Shown: positions 6,388-13,851 of the stretch, one piece after another
Position numbering within the stretch: position 1 is the first letter of the stretch
Layout of the letters: each line of letters opens with the position of its first letter
DNA from: Candidatus Saccharibacteria bacterium UBA4387
GTDB lineage: Bacteria > Patescibacteriota > Saccharimonadia > Saccharimonadales > Saccharimonadaceae
Direction of reading: 5' to 3'
Assembly: GCA_002391075.1 (NCBI GenBank)
Contig: DGRN01000015.1
Coordinates: forward strand, 1 to 18,938
Length of the DNA stretch: 18,938 bases
Made by a program: the position numbers and the translations under genes
Notes under the pieces: generated by a model
Seen by the model: the letters and a program-made list of their open reading frames with translations, nothing else
Database searches by the model: none
What the model was told of the DNA's origin: nothing

Positions 6388-9036
6388 CTAATTCTCGACT
6401 ACGACGCAGAGCGGAGTCAACTGGCGCGCCTGTCCCAACGGGTTATCCGCAAACTTCGACGCCAGCAATTCATCTTCCTCGCTGCAAGCCTTCCCCAGAA
6501 TGTTACGGCCCAAATCGTTCGAATCAATAATCACAACGCCGTCGAAATTATCGCGCATCTTTTTTGGCAGCTTCTCGTTTTGCTCGATGAAACTGCGAAT
6601 ATGTTTCGCGACCTCGTCCGGATCTTTTGGCGGCAATTTTGCCGAAACGTTGGCCGGGTAGGCCGAATAAGAGGTCGGACCGTCAATCGCGCGCACATCT
6701 GCGCCGGCCATGTTATAGAACACGCCTTTCTTCCCAACCAATTTGCCGGCCGCGCCAATAGCTGCAGCAGCCCAAACGCGTGGTGCTCCCGCCTCGCGAA
6801 TTGCCAACTCCATTGTTGCGGGATGGCCCAGACCAATTCCGGCTGGCGTGCGCACAACGAAGCGGCTCAAAATCTTTGCTGACAGGCTCGGCTTAATGTC
6901 CCAAATGAAATACGAACGTCCCTGCATGGTCGCAATGATTTTCTCGCTAATGAACAGCTGCCACTTCTTGCCGGCCGCATTTTTTGGCATATTTTTCGCA
7001 AAAGCCACCAGATAGCGTTCTATAAAACTGTCCATGTCCGTATCTTTACTGACCAGCTCGGTGCGCATCGGATAGCGCGAATAAACGCGATGGTTAACCT
7101 CGGATTCGATATCTGTCTTTTTGCTCTCGTTCGGTCCATATCCTAGTTCTTCCGGCTTCACCTCGGCAACTTCCTGCTTCTTATCGAAGAATTCGCGCAG
7201 CCACAATTCGATATTGATTATGCGCCAAAACGCCATCGAGCCAAAGCTGCTCTTGTGTTCCTCGTCGAGCTTAAACTCGCGCAAAACCGCCATCTGGTTG
7301 AAATACTTTCGATGCGCGAACTCGTCAGACACCAAAATCTTCTCCAAATCCTTGTGAATTGCATGGAACCAGTCAATCTGCGGTGTCGTAAAGCCGATTT
7401 TGTTGCGGCGCGCACGAATTTTCTCCGGCAACAAGCCCTTCATACTGTCGCGCAAAATTCGCTTGTTCCAACCCTCATGGATAATAGCGTCGTCATCAAA
7501 CTTAAACAGAAACTTCAGCAGCTCCTTATCGATAAACGGCACGCGCCCCTCTAGGCTAAAGCGCATCGTATTGTGATCTTCGTAGCGCAAAAGCGATGGC
7601 AGGCTCTGCTCAAAAATGTCGTCCAGTAAGCGCATTTTGAGATTATCGTACTTGATCGAAAGCTTTTCGCCGGCATGCGCCTTCGCGAAATCTGGATTTA
7701 GCAACTCGCTAATCGGTTTCGGCTTTTTCTGGCGAATGCGTCCCTTCACGAGCTTGCCCACGATATCCATGGACTTTGAAGTTTCCGCCGCCAGCCGCTT
7801 GAACTGTTTGCGCGTTTTGAGCTGGTTCAGATAGACGCGGTAATACGGATCGTAGCCCGCCATCATCTCGTCGGCGCCCTGACCGTCCAAAAGTACAGTG
7901 ATATGTTTGCTTGCCTCGCGCATCACGGCGTATTGCGCATAAGGCCCAGTGCTAATCACTGGCTCTTCTTGCGTGCGCACGAAATCTTCCAAATCTTCCA
8001 AAAAACTCTTCGTGGTCGGCTTAATCTTGTGCGCCTTAATCTTGTCGTGATATTTATCAATCAGAGAATCGACGTAGGCTTCCTCGTCGTTGCTTTCATT
8101 CGGGAAAACCGCCGAAAAAGTGTTTTGACGCGTGCCAACCGATTCCAAGTCCTTGTCTTTATTTTCGCTTTCCAAATTCTTCGCAATCAACGCGGCGACC
8201 GACGACGAATCGAGCCCGCCAGATAGGGAAGTGCCGACCGGCACCTCGCCGACCAAGCGCATGCGCACGGCCTTGTCCAGGCGCTCGCGATATTCCTTTG
8301 CGGCATCATCGGTGTAGGCCTCTGGATGCTTGGCTAGTTCCTCCAACTCTTCGCGCAACTTGGTAAACTTTTTAATCTTGGTGCCTTTTTCCGAGACGAC
8401 CATCATCTCGCCAGGCATCAAGCGATAAATGTTCGAGAAGAAAGTCTCCCGCTCGTCGTCCTGTACGCGAAATTTAAGATATCTAAAGATAACGCGGTCG
8501 TTTGGCTCAGTTTCGACCTCGCCAGTCGCAAGCATAGTCTTGATTTCGGAAGAGAAGAGAAGTTTTTTGTCTTTTTGGTAATAATATAGCGGCTTGATAC
8601 CAAAATGATCGCGCGCCAGCACCAGCTCGCCTTTTTCGCGGTCTAGAATCGCCAAGCCAAACATGCCATTCATCTTGTCGAATGCTTTTGCGCCCCACTG
8701 AATATAAGCCTCCAGCACAACCTCGGTATCAGACTTCGTCTTAAACTTAAGCTTCGGATTCTCCTTCAGCAACTCTTCTTTCAGCTCTCGATAATTATAG
8801 ACTTCGCCGTTATAGACGATCTCGAAATTCTTATTGTTTGCTGACTTCATCGGCTGCTGTCCGGCGGCAACATCAATAATTGCAAGGCGACGATGCGCCA
8901 AGCCTACCTTAATCCCATTCTCCGAACAAACGACCTTACCTTCACCGTCAGGCCCACGATGCGTCATCGCATCATTCATTTTGTCTATTATTTTTTCAGC
9001 ATTATCATAACCGAAACAACCGGCAATTCCGCACAT
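6388..9036 (-). CDS. asnB: Asparagine synthetase (glutamine-hydrolysing) with C-terminal F420:glutamate-ligase-like domain
   Basis: An 882-residue enzyme making asparagine from aspartate, ATP and glutamine. The start chosen is the ATG at 9036, because Cys2 (MCGIAGCFGY) is the glutaminase nucleophile; an upstream in-frame ATG at 9078 would bury it, and GGAGA precedes 9036. The glutaminase domain (2-200) includes AHRRLAIID and VYNGEVYN. The synthetase domain has the PP-loop SGGLDSSS (272-279), GQGADEMMAGY and RYEDHNTMRFSLEGRVPF. It ends near residue 620. About 240 extra residues follow, with RYPMRTELV, GIGLGHPATMELAIREAG, VVIIDSNDLGRNILG and GQARQLTP, resembling CofE-type coenzyme F420-0:L-glutamate ligases, which also form amide bonds to glutamate. 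This fusion is unusual. AsnB calls are sure; the tail assignment is moderate and its substrate unknown. Confidence 0.88.
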   Translation of the reverse strand: MCGIAGCFGYDNAEKIIDKMNDAMTHRGPDGEGKVVCSENGIKVGLAHRRLAIIDVAAGQQPMKSANNKNFEIVYNGEVYNYRELKEELLKENPKLKFKTKSDTEVVLEAYIQWGAKAFDKMNGMFGLAILDREKGELVLARDHFGIKPLYYYQKDKKLLFSSEIKTMLATGEVETEPNDRVIFRYLKFRVQDDERETFFSNIYRLMPGEMMVVSEKGTKIKKFTKLREELEELAKHPEAYTDDAAKEYRERLDKAVRMRLVGEVPVGTSLSGGLDSSSVAALIAKNLESENKDKDLESVGTRQNTFSAVFPNESNDEEAYVDSLIDKYHDKIKAHKIKPTTKSFLEDLEDFVRTQEEPVISTGPYAQYAVMREASKHITVLLDGQGADEMMAGYDPYYRVYLNQLKTRKQFKRLAAETSKSMDIVGKLVKGRIRQKKPKPISELLNPDFAKAHAGEKLSIKYDNLKMRLLDDIFEQSLPSLLRYEDHNTMRFSLEGRVPFIDKELLKFLFKFDDDAIIHEGWNKRILRDSMKGLLPEKIRARRNKIGFTTPQIDWFHAIHKDLEKILVSDEFAHRKYFNQMAVLREFKLDEEHKSSFGSMAFWRIINIELWLREFFDKKQEVAEVKPEELGYGPNESKKTDIESEVNHRVYSRYPMRTELVSKDTDMDSFIERYLVAFAKNMPKNAAGKKWQLFISEKIIATMQGRSYFIWDIKPSLSAKILSRFVVRTPAGIGLGHPATMELAIREAGAPRVWAAAAIGAAGKLVGKKGVFYNMAGADVRAIDGPTSYSAYPANVSAKLPPKDPDEVAKHIRSFIEQNEKLPKKMRDNFDGVVIIDSNDLGRNILGKACSEEDELLASKFADNPLGQARQLTPLCVVVEN

Positions 9037-9057
9037 AACTTCTCCAATTTTTCTTTC

Positions 9058-9066
9058 ATTATACCA
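9058..9066 (-). promoter_or_regulatory. Extended -10 promoter of asparagine synthetase
   Basis: The minus strand reads TGG-TATAAT (9066-9058), an extended -10 with perfect hexamer, giving a short leader of about 14 bases that holds GGAGA before the ATG at 9036. No clear -35 is needed for such promoters. Confidence 0.65.
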
Positions 9067-9138
9067 CGTAGCTATCAATAGGGTAATCCGCGCTCGCGCA
9101 GCTTTCCGCTTATGCTTTTATGGCTTTTCGCCTTGGTG

Positions 9139-9165
9139 TATGATTGTAAGAAATATTAAAAGGAG
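9139..9165 (+). promoter_or_regulatory. Promoter and strong ribosome binding site of the antiporter
   Basis: TATGAT (9139-9144), preceded directly by TG, is the likely -10. A full AAAAGGAGG (9158-9165) lies six bases before the ATG at 9172, the best Shine-Dalgarno sequence in the window. Confidence 0.5.
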
Positions 9166-9171
9166 GCGCAT

Positions 9172-10128
9172 ATGGAGATTTTGTTTCAGGTTTTTCTGCT
9201 AGTCATCGGTTTTGTCTTGCTGATTAAGGGCGCCGACTTTTTTGTTGATGGCGCATCTAGCACGGCACAGAATTTCAAGGTCCCAAAACTGCTCATTGGC
9301 CTAACGATTGTTGCTTTTGGCACTAGTGCTCCAGAGCTGGCCGTTAGTATCAAGTCGCTAGCGAGCGGCAATTCTGACATTGTTTTCGGCAATGTAATCG
9401 GCAGCAATGTCTTTAATATCCTCTTAATTCTTGGCATCGCGGCGATTATTTATCCGGTACGAGTTCGCCGGCGCACTGTCCGCAAAGAGCTACCATACTG
9501 CTTATTAATTTCCGTGCTTTTGGCGATATTATTATTGGACACTACGCTCGCCGGCGCAGCAGAGAACCAGTTTACGCGTGCGGATGGTATCGTAGTGCTC
9601 TTATTCTTTTCGGTGTTTATTTACTACCTCGTGCGCTCAGCATTGCGCCACCGCACGAAAGAAGACGAATCGCCAGATAGGGGACTTTTGCTTTCGTTGG
9701 TAATGGTTGGGGCAGGACTAATCGGTGTAATAGTGGGCAGCAATTTTGTGGTCGATTCGGCTACGACAATCGCGCAAAGCCTGGGCGTAAGCGAGCGTGT
9801 AATTTCTCTTACGATTATCGCGTTTGGCACTTCGCTCCCGGAATTAGTCACCACGATAGTGGCGGCTCGCAAAAATGAACAGGACTTGCTTGTTGGCAAT
9901 ATTGTCGGTAGTAATATTTTCAATATCGCAGTGGTTTTAGGTGTGCCGGTAGTAATGTTCGGCAGTACAAGTTCGGCCAATTTCTCTGTCGTAGATCTCG
10001 GCGCATGTATCGGCGCAGCTGCTTTGCTTTTTGTCTTAGCTCTCAAGGGACGCGAAATCGGTCGCCGCAGCGGCATTATCATGTTGGCGTGTTTTGCGAT
10101 TTATTATTCTCTTGTGATTTTCTCTTGA
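9172..10128 (+). CDS. CaCA-family calcium/sodium antiporter (YrbG-like)
   Basis: A 318-residue integral membrane protein, about ten helices, exchanging Ca2+ (or another cation) for Na+ or H+ across the inner membrane. Both alpha repeats of the Ca2+/cation antiporter family are complete: first AFGTSAPELAVS (about 48-59) and GNVIGSNVFNI (73-83), second AFGTSLPELVTT (about 217-228) and GNIVGSNIFNI (242-252). The two glutamates in the GTS-x-PE motifs are the cation ligands. Length is normal for the YrbG group. It diverges from asparagine synthetase across 135 bases and ends two bases before the stop of the next, opposing gene, with no terminator between them. The ATG is fixed by AAAAGGAGG. No oddities seen. 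Confidence 0.93.
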   Translation: MEILFQVFLLVIGFVLLIKGADFFVDGASSTAQNFKVPKLLIGLTIVAFGTSAPELAVSIKSLASGNSDIVFGNVIGSNVFNILLILGIAAIIYPVRVRRRTVRKELPYCLLISVLLAILLLDTTLAGAAENQFTRADGIVVLLFFSVFIYYLVRSALRHRTKEDESPDRGLLLSLVMVGAGLIGVIVGSNFVVDSATTIAQSLGVSERVISLTIIAFGTSLPELVTTIVAARKNEQDLLVGNIVGSNIFNIAVVLGVPVVMFGSTSSANFSVVDLGACIGAAALLFVLALKGREIGRRSGIIMLACFAIYYSLVIFS

Positions 10129-10130
10129 CC

Positions 10131-10646
10131 TTATAGTTTGTCGTTAAAAGATTCGCCTGCCTCGCAGTGATGATAAAAATCAATACAGCTCAACTTCTCG
10201 GTCGGCGCCGAATATTGGTAAATGCATAAATTTTGCGGCTCAAAATCGTCGTGCAATTCCACGTCGATGAAGTTTTTTCGCACTTCACGCAGAGCGTCAT
10301 ACAGATTATCGAATTCGTGCCATCCGCGCTTAAATTCCCAGGCATGTTCGTACCAAACAACCTTATCGTCGTCTTCTACTAGAACAAAAGTATGTGTCGG
10401 GCATTTGCCGTCGTCGTAATATACGATGAAGAAAGCGTGCGCTTCGGTGCCTTGTTCAGCAAACAATTTACGCTCTAGCTCCACCTGATCCCAACAGACC
10501 CCAAGTTTCGATTCTTGCAGTTCGTCTGCCAGCTGCAGGGCATAACTCGCACTAAAACCCGTCAGTTCTTCGTGCCGACCGCCATCTTTATCTACCCAGC
10601 CGTACTGAATTTGATTCATAACCTCATCGATTTTTGCGCGATTCAT
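10131..10646 (-). CDS. Transglutaminase-like cysteine protein, uncharacterised
   Basis: A 171-residue soluble protein starting MNRAKIDEVMNQIQYGWVDK. The conserved-looking core is SKLGVCWDQVELERKLF (Cys51), then FFIVYYDDGKCPTHTFVLV (His85) and KVVWYEHAWEF (Glu100, His101). A buried cysteine after a GVC turn, a histidine on a following strand and a nearby acidic residue give the layout of papain/transglutaminase-fold enzymes. Similar unnamed proteins are common in Firmicutes and other small genomes; I know no tested function. No signal peptide is seen. It has no ribosome binding site; its -10 lies six bases before the ATG, and its start region doubles as the -35 of the opposite gene. It could be a peptidase, amidase or an inactive binding protein. 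Confidence 0.6.
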   Translation of the reverse strand: MNRAKIDEVMNQIQYGWVDKDGGRHEELTGFSASYALQLADELQESKLGVCWDQVELERKLFAEQGTEAHAFFIVYYDDGKCPTHTFVLVEDDDKVVWYEHAWEFKRGWHEFDNLYDALREVRKNFIDVELHDDFEPQNLCIYQYSAPTEKLSCIDFYHHCEAGESFNDKL

Positions 10647-10681
10647 AAAAATATTTTAATACGCTAAAATTAAATTATGAA
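10642..10681. promoter_or_regulatory. Symmetric overlapping divergent promoter
   Basis: Only 30 bases separate the two ATGs. Plus strand: TTCATA (10642-10647), 17 bases, TAAAAT (10665-10670), 6 bases, ATG. Minus strand: TTCATA (10681-10676), 17 bases, TAAAAT (10658-10653), 6 bases, ATG. Each -35 is built from the start codon region of the opposite gene. The boxes interlock, so two polymerases could not bind at once. Both mRNAs would be leaderless. Confidence 0.6.
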
Positions 10682-11921
10682 GAAGATAGTTGGCGTTGTG
10701 ATTATTGTAGTCTCAATAGTGCTTGGCTTCGTTCTGGCCATGCAATTGTTTCCGCAGGGACAAGATGGTGAAGCGTCCGAAGCGGCCAACTCGAAGCAGG
10801 CGAGCGACATCCCATCGGCGCCGGAATCGGAACCGCAAAAAGAGCAGCCGAAAGTCGACCCAGTCCAAAAAGCCGTCGACGCCATGACGCTAGACGAAAA
10901 AATCGCCCAAATGCTAATCGTAGACAAAAATAACGCTACTATTTCGCCAGAAGAGCAGGCTCAGCTCCAAACCGCGCCATACGGCGGCTATATCTTGATG
11001 GCTGGCGCCTACGGTACGCTCGCGCAAACTCGCGCATTTGTCGAGCAGCTTCAAAATTCCGCCAAAACTCCGCTCATTATTACTACCGATCAGGAGGGTG
11101 GCACTGTTCAGCGCATTCAGAGCATAACTTCTCCTCGCGCCACCAAAATCCCAAACATGTATTACGTCGGCCAGCAAAACGACGAAGAATATGCGGAAAC
11201 AATCGGGCGCGTATTGGCAGAGGAGCTACGCGCAATCGGCATCAATGTTGACTTAGCGCCGGACGCCGATGTTTTCTCGAACCCGAACAATACGGTCATT
11301 GGTCGGCGCAGCTTCTCGTCGAATCCGGATACCGTCGCCAATTTATCTGCCGCATTGGCGCGCGGCTTAGAGCAGAATGGGGTCGCCGCCACCTATAAAC
11401 ATTTTCCGGGCCATGGCGACACGGCGGTCGATTCACATCAATCCCTCCCAATCATCGACCGCACGCGCGAGCAACTCGACGAAAGCGACCTTGTTCCTTT
11501 CCGTAACGCAATCGATAATGGCGCCCAATTCATCATGGTCGGCCACATTGCGATGCCGCAAATCACCGGCGATAACACTCCGGCCACGCTTTCGCATACA
11601 ATCACGACGGAACTCTTGCGCGAAGAGCTAGGCTTCGACGGTCTAATCATGACGGATGGCATCAACATGGGCGCACTCACGAAAAATTACTCAGAGGCGG
11701 AAATCTACACCAAAGCGGTCGAGGCGGGCGCCGACCTCCTACTGATGCCGCAAAATCCCCAGCTCGCCATGGAGTGTATCAAGGCGCAAATTCCCGAAAC
11801 GCGCATCAACGAATCTGTCTATCGCATCATGAAATTCAAGCAAGAACAGCTTGCGGATTATGAATATCTGGACGCCTCCTATTTCGGTAGCGCCGAACAC
11901 GCCCAAGCGGTCGCCGGATAA
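10677..11921 (+). CDS. Membrane-anchored glycoside hydrolase family 3 (NagZ-like beta-N-acetylglucosaminidase)
   Basis: A 414-residue secreted or anchored hydrolase. Residues 4-24 form a signal anchor, followed by an acidic Pro/Glu/Ser linker (26-62) and a single GH3 barrel with MTLDEKIAQMLIV, TTDQEGGTVQR (136-146), NVDLAPDADV, the NagZ hallmark KHFPGHGDT plus DSH (241-254, His-Asp acid/base loop) and the nucleophile Asp327 in IMTDGINMGAL. All catalytic residues are intact. NagZ enzymes remove N-acetylglucosamine from muropeptides; here it faces outside the membrane, so it may trim its own wall or that of a host cell (inference). No second GH3 domain is present, as is usual for NagZ. No ribosome binding site is seen; a leaderless mRNA is likely. 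QueH follows 25 bases later from its own -10. Confidence 0.88.
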   Translation: MKKIVGVVIIVVSIVLGFVLAMQLFPQGQDGEASEAANSKQASDIPSAPESEPQKEQPKVDPVQKAVDAMTLDEKIAQMLIVDKNNATISPEEQAQLQTAPYGGYILMAGAYGTLAQTRAFVEQLQNSAKTPLIITTDQEGGTVQRIQSITSPRATKIPNMYYVGQQNDEEYAETIGRVLAEELRAIGINVDLAPDADVFSNPNNTVIGRRSFSSNPDTVANLSAALARGLEQNGVAATYKHFPGHGDTAVDSHQSLPIIDRTREQLDESDLVPFRNAIDNGAQFIMVGHIAMPQITGDNTPATLSHTITTELLREELGFDGLIMTDGINMGALTKNYSEAEIYTKAVEAGADLLLMPQNPQLAMECIKAQIPETRINESVYRIMKFKQEQLADYEYLDASYFGSAEHAQAVAG

Positions 11922-11933
11922 GAAACTTTGCGC

Positions 11934-11939
11934 TATAAT
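11934..11939 (+). promoter_or_regulatory. -10 box of queH
   Basis: A perfect TATAAT lies seven bases before the ATG at 11947, so transcription would begin at or next to the start codon. No ribosome binding site is present. It lies in the 25-base gap after the glycosidase stop. Confidence 0.55.
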
Positions 11940-11946
11940 TGACTCA

Positions 11947-12633
11947 ATGAAACTTTTATTGCATACCTGTTGCGCGCCATGTAGCGTCTATTGCATCAAA
12001 TCGCTCCGCGCCGAAAATATCGAGCCGACCCTCTACTGGTTCAATCCGAACATTCATCCCTACGCCGAGTATAAAGCTCGCCGCGACTGCCTGCGCGAAT
12101 ATGCGAAGCTCATCAACGCCAAGCTAGTCGAGGATGACGCCTACGGCCTCGACGAATTCGTCTGCAATGTTTCTGACAAGCTTGATCGCCGCTGCGAGGC
12201 CTACTGCTATCCGCTGCGCCTGCGCCAAGCTTTCAAATTCGCCAAGGAACATGGTTACGATGCGATTTCTACGACTCTCCTCTATAGCATCTATCAAAAA
12301 CACGACTTCATTGCGAAGCTCATGCAGGCTCTCTCATCCGAATTTGGCATAGAATTTTTGTATCGCGATTTTCGCGAAGGCTGGCGAGAAGGGCAGGACG
12401 AGGCTCGCCGCATCGGCCTCTACATGCAAAAATATTGCGGCTGTGTCTTCTCTGAAGAAGAGTCCGGTTTTGGCCGCGAATTCGGCCGAAAAATGAACAA
12501 ACTTGACGTCTCGCCGACCAACGCCAATGTTCGCAAGCTAATCGACGAATCGAAAAGCTCAGACGGCCTAATCCGCCCCGCCGAAGTTGCCGCTAAACTC
12601 GCCAACAAAACAACCGCAACGCGAACGAAATAA
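11947..12633 (+). CDS. queH: Epoxyqueuosine reductase QueH
   Basis: A 228-residue enzyme catalysing the last step of queuosine synthesis, reducing epoxyqueuosine in tRNA to queuosine; it replaces the cobalamin-dependent QueG. The cysteine pattern is typical: HTCCAPCS (Cys8, Cys9, Cys12), RRCEAYC (Cys83, Cys87) and YCGCVFS (Cys164, Cys166), which bind an iron-sulfur cluster and another metal. Other family marks are WFNPNIHPYAEYKAR and RDFREGWREGQDEARR. The start is the ATG at 11947 (MKLLLHTCCAPC); an upstream in-frame ATG at 11851 lies inside the glycosidase gene. The last 35 or so residues are a basic low-complexity tail. It implies queuosine-modified tRNAs in this cell or salvage of a precursor. 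Confidence 0.93.
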   Translation: MKLLLHTCCAPCSVYCIKSLRAENIEPTLYWFNPNIHPYAEYKARRDCLREYAKLINAKLVEDDAYGLDEFVCNVSDKLDRRCEAYCYPLRLRQAFKFAKEHGYDAISTTLLYSIYQKHDFIAKLMQALSSEFGIEFLYRDFREGWREGQDEARRIGLYMQKYCGCVFSEEESGFGREFGRKMNKLDVSPTNANVRKLIDESKSSDGLIRPAEVAAKLANKTTATRTK

Positions 12634-12710
12634 CCACGCAACTCATACCCGGACATAACTGTAGGAGTAGGGCTCAGCGCGCCAACCGCTGCATCTCTGT
12701 CTTCTCAACA

Positions 12711-12738
12711 AAAAATACGCCCCGCAGGGCGTATTTTT
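12711..12738. terminator. Bidirectional terminator between queH and the prepilin
   Basis: Perfect 12-base stem AAAAATACGCCC (12711-12722) / GGGCGTATTTTT (12727-12738) with a CGCA loop. T-runs on both strands serve both convergent genes. Confidence 0.9.
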
Positions 12739-12747
12739 GCAATGATT

Positions 12748-13305
12748 CTATTGATTATCAGTACAGCGAGGCGCGCCACCTTCGAGGACGTATACGATGG
12801 CAATATCGTTCTTGCCGCTCGTAGCATCCACTACGCCTTCAGTTGCGCCGCATTTGGCCTTAGTCTTGACGTAAATCATGTGGTTGAAGTCGTAGCTAAT
12901 AGTAGCTGCGCCCTCGCCCAGATAAGCAAACTTGTACGCTTCGCCGTCTGGATCCTGGAACTGCGCGCTATCTGTGGCGTTTGCGCTGGCTGCGATATAG
13001 CGTGACACGAAGTTAGAGTCAGTACAGGTTGCGGTCGCTACTCCGTTTTCGTCAACAGTGTCCGCTTGAACAGCGCCCGCTTGCGTAGTACAGCCCTTCC
13101 AAGGCGTTTTGTTACTGTTATTGCTCTGATAGCTCTGGACGGCCGTCAAAATGCGGCTCATGTCGTTCTCGCGCTGCGTGTTGCGCTGACCGCGCTGCAA
13201 AGCCGGCAAAGCGATGAAGACCATCAAGAAGATAAGGCCTGCAATTGCAAGCACCAACACGACCTCGATGATCGTGAAGCCTTTTTTGTTTGTATTCTTA
13301 ACCAT
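12748..13305 (-). CDS. Type IV pilin-like prepilin (pseudopilin)
   Basis: A 185-residue class III signal protein. The leader MVKNTNKKG ends in the prepilin peptidase site G|FTIIEVV, with Glu5 of the mature form present, followed by a hydrophobic helix (IIEVVLVLAIAGLIFLMVFI) and a polar C-terminal domain holding four cysteines (WKGC, ATCTD, AKCG, PRCT) that may form two disulfides. It would be inserted in the membrane and assembled into a type IV pilus or secretion pseudopilus. I chose the ATG at 13305, because AGGAG (13320-13316) is only one base from the upstream ATG at 13314 but ten from this one. It stands alone with its own promoter and terminator, away from pilus machinery genes, so it may be a minor pilin or adhesin. 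Confidence 0.88.
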   Translation of the reverse strand: MVKNTNKKGFTIIEVVLVLAIAGLIFLMVFIALPALQRGQRNTQRENDMSRILTAVQSYQSNNSNKTPWKGCTTQAGAVQADTVDENGVATATCTDSNFVSRYIAASANATDSAQFQDPDGEAYKFAYLGEGAATISYDFNHMIYVKTKAKCGATEGVVDATSGKNDIAIVYVLEGGAPRCTDNQ

Positions 13306-13346
13306 GTTTTCCATACTCCTATATTTATTATGGTTACGTTAAGAAC

Positions 13347-13375
13347 ATAATATGTTATATTTTGCAAAATGTCAA
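13347..13375 (-). promoter_or_regulatory. Promoter of the prepilin gene
   Basis: The minus strand has perfect -35 TTGACA (13375-13370), a 17-base spacer and -10 TATTAT (13352-13347), with a leader of about 35 bases carrying AGGAG. Its -35 overlaps the U-tract of the bL31 terminator. Confidence 0.8.
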
Positions 13376-13400
13376 AAATAGCGCCCTCGAGCGCTATTTT
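13375..13400 (-). terminator. Rho-independent terminator of rpmE
   Basis: On the minus strand AAAATAGCGC (13400-13391), loop TCGAGG, GCGCTATTTT (13384-13375) followed by T, directly running into the prepilin -35. It lies 10 bases after the bL31 stop. Confidence 0.85.
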
Positions 13401-13410
13401 ACTAAATCGA

Positions 13411-13743
13411 CTATTTCTCAGCTTCTTTTGCAGCTTTTTTCTCAGCTTCCTTCTTGGCCTTAGCGACCTTGTTGCCGAGTTGAGCCTTAAGAGCAGCAGC
13501 TTTCTTAGCGCGAGCCTTGAAGCGGTCGACGCGACCTTCGGTATCGATAATCTTCTCTTCGCCAGTGAAGAATGGATGCGATGCGCTAGAAATCTGAACC
13601 TTTACGAGCGGATATTCGTTGCCATCAGTCCATTTGATCGTCTCTTCCGATTTTGCAGTCGAACGAGTGAGGAAAGAAAACTTTGCCTGCTCGTCAGCAA
13701 ACACTACAAAGCGATAGTCTTTCGGTTGGATTGATTGTTTCAT
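13411..13743 (-). CDS. rpmE: Large-subunit ribosomal protein bL31, type B, with extended tail
   Basis: A 110-residue ribosomal protein. Residues 1-76 match the zinc-free type B form: RFVVF, FLTRST, KSEETIKWTDGNEYPLVKV, SSASHPFFTG, IDTEGRVDRF. No zinc-binding cysteines are present, in contrast to type A. The family normally ends near residue 80-85; here an extra lysine/alanine/glutamate-rich tail (about 77-110) continues, probably a basic helix contacting rRNA. ATG is preceded by AAAGG. It is transcribed alone from an extended -10 promoter and ended by a strong hairpin. It bridges the ribosomal subunits near the 5S central protuberance in known structures. Confidence 0.93.
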   Translation of the reverse strand: MKQSIQPKDYRFVVFADEQAKFSFLTRSTAKSEETIKWTDGNEYPLVKVQISSASHPFFTGEEKIIDTEGRVDRFKARAKKAAALKAQLGNKVAKAKKEAEKKAAKEAEK

Positions 13744-13754
13744 AATTGCCTTTC

Positions 13755-13763
13755 ATTATATCA
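13755..13763 (-). promoter_or_regulatory. Extended -10 promoter of rpmE
   Basis: The minus strand reads TGA-TATAAT (13763-13755), 11 bases before the ATG at 13743, giving a very short leader of about five bases. The AAAGG near the start lies at the predicted transcription start, so it may be only partly in the mRNA. Confidence 0.6.
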
Positions 13764-13809
13764 GATTAGTTCATAAAAGTAAAGCGTCCAGTAGAAGCCT
13801 CTGCGCTTA

Positions 13810-13818
13810 TGCTATAAT
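13810..13818 (+). promoter_or_regulatory. Extended -10 promoter of the first WG-repeat gene
   Basis: TGC-TATAAT (13810-13818) gives a leader of about 27 bases with GAGGGA (13841-13846) five bases before the ATG at 13852. Confidence 0.65.
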
Positions 13819-13851
13819 CAATTATAACTAATACTTGAACGAGGGATAAAA

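Noticed and set aside
9037..9078. Longer asparagine synthetase start at 9078
   Set aside because: It would place 14 residues before the catalytic Cys2, and it lies upstream of the extended -10 and of the GGAGA site for the ATG at 9036.
6301..9081. Several plus-strand open frames of 70-190 codons opposite asparagine synthetase
   Set aside because: They mirror the real minus-strand gene in antisense and carry no recognisable motif or ribosome binding site.
11851..11946. Longer QueH start at 11851
   Set aside because: It lies inside the glycosidase gene; the -10 box at 11934 and the usual family start both point to 11947.
13306..13314. Prepilin start at 13314
   Set aside because: AGGAG is only one base from this ATG, too close for ribosome placement; 13305 fits better, though both are possible.
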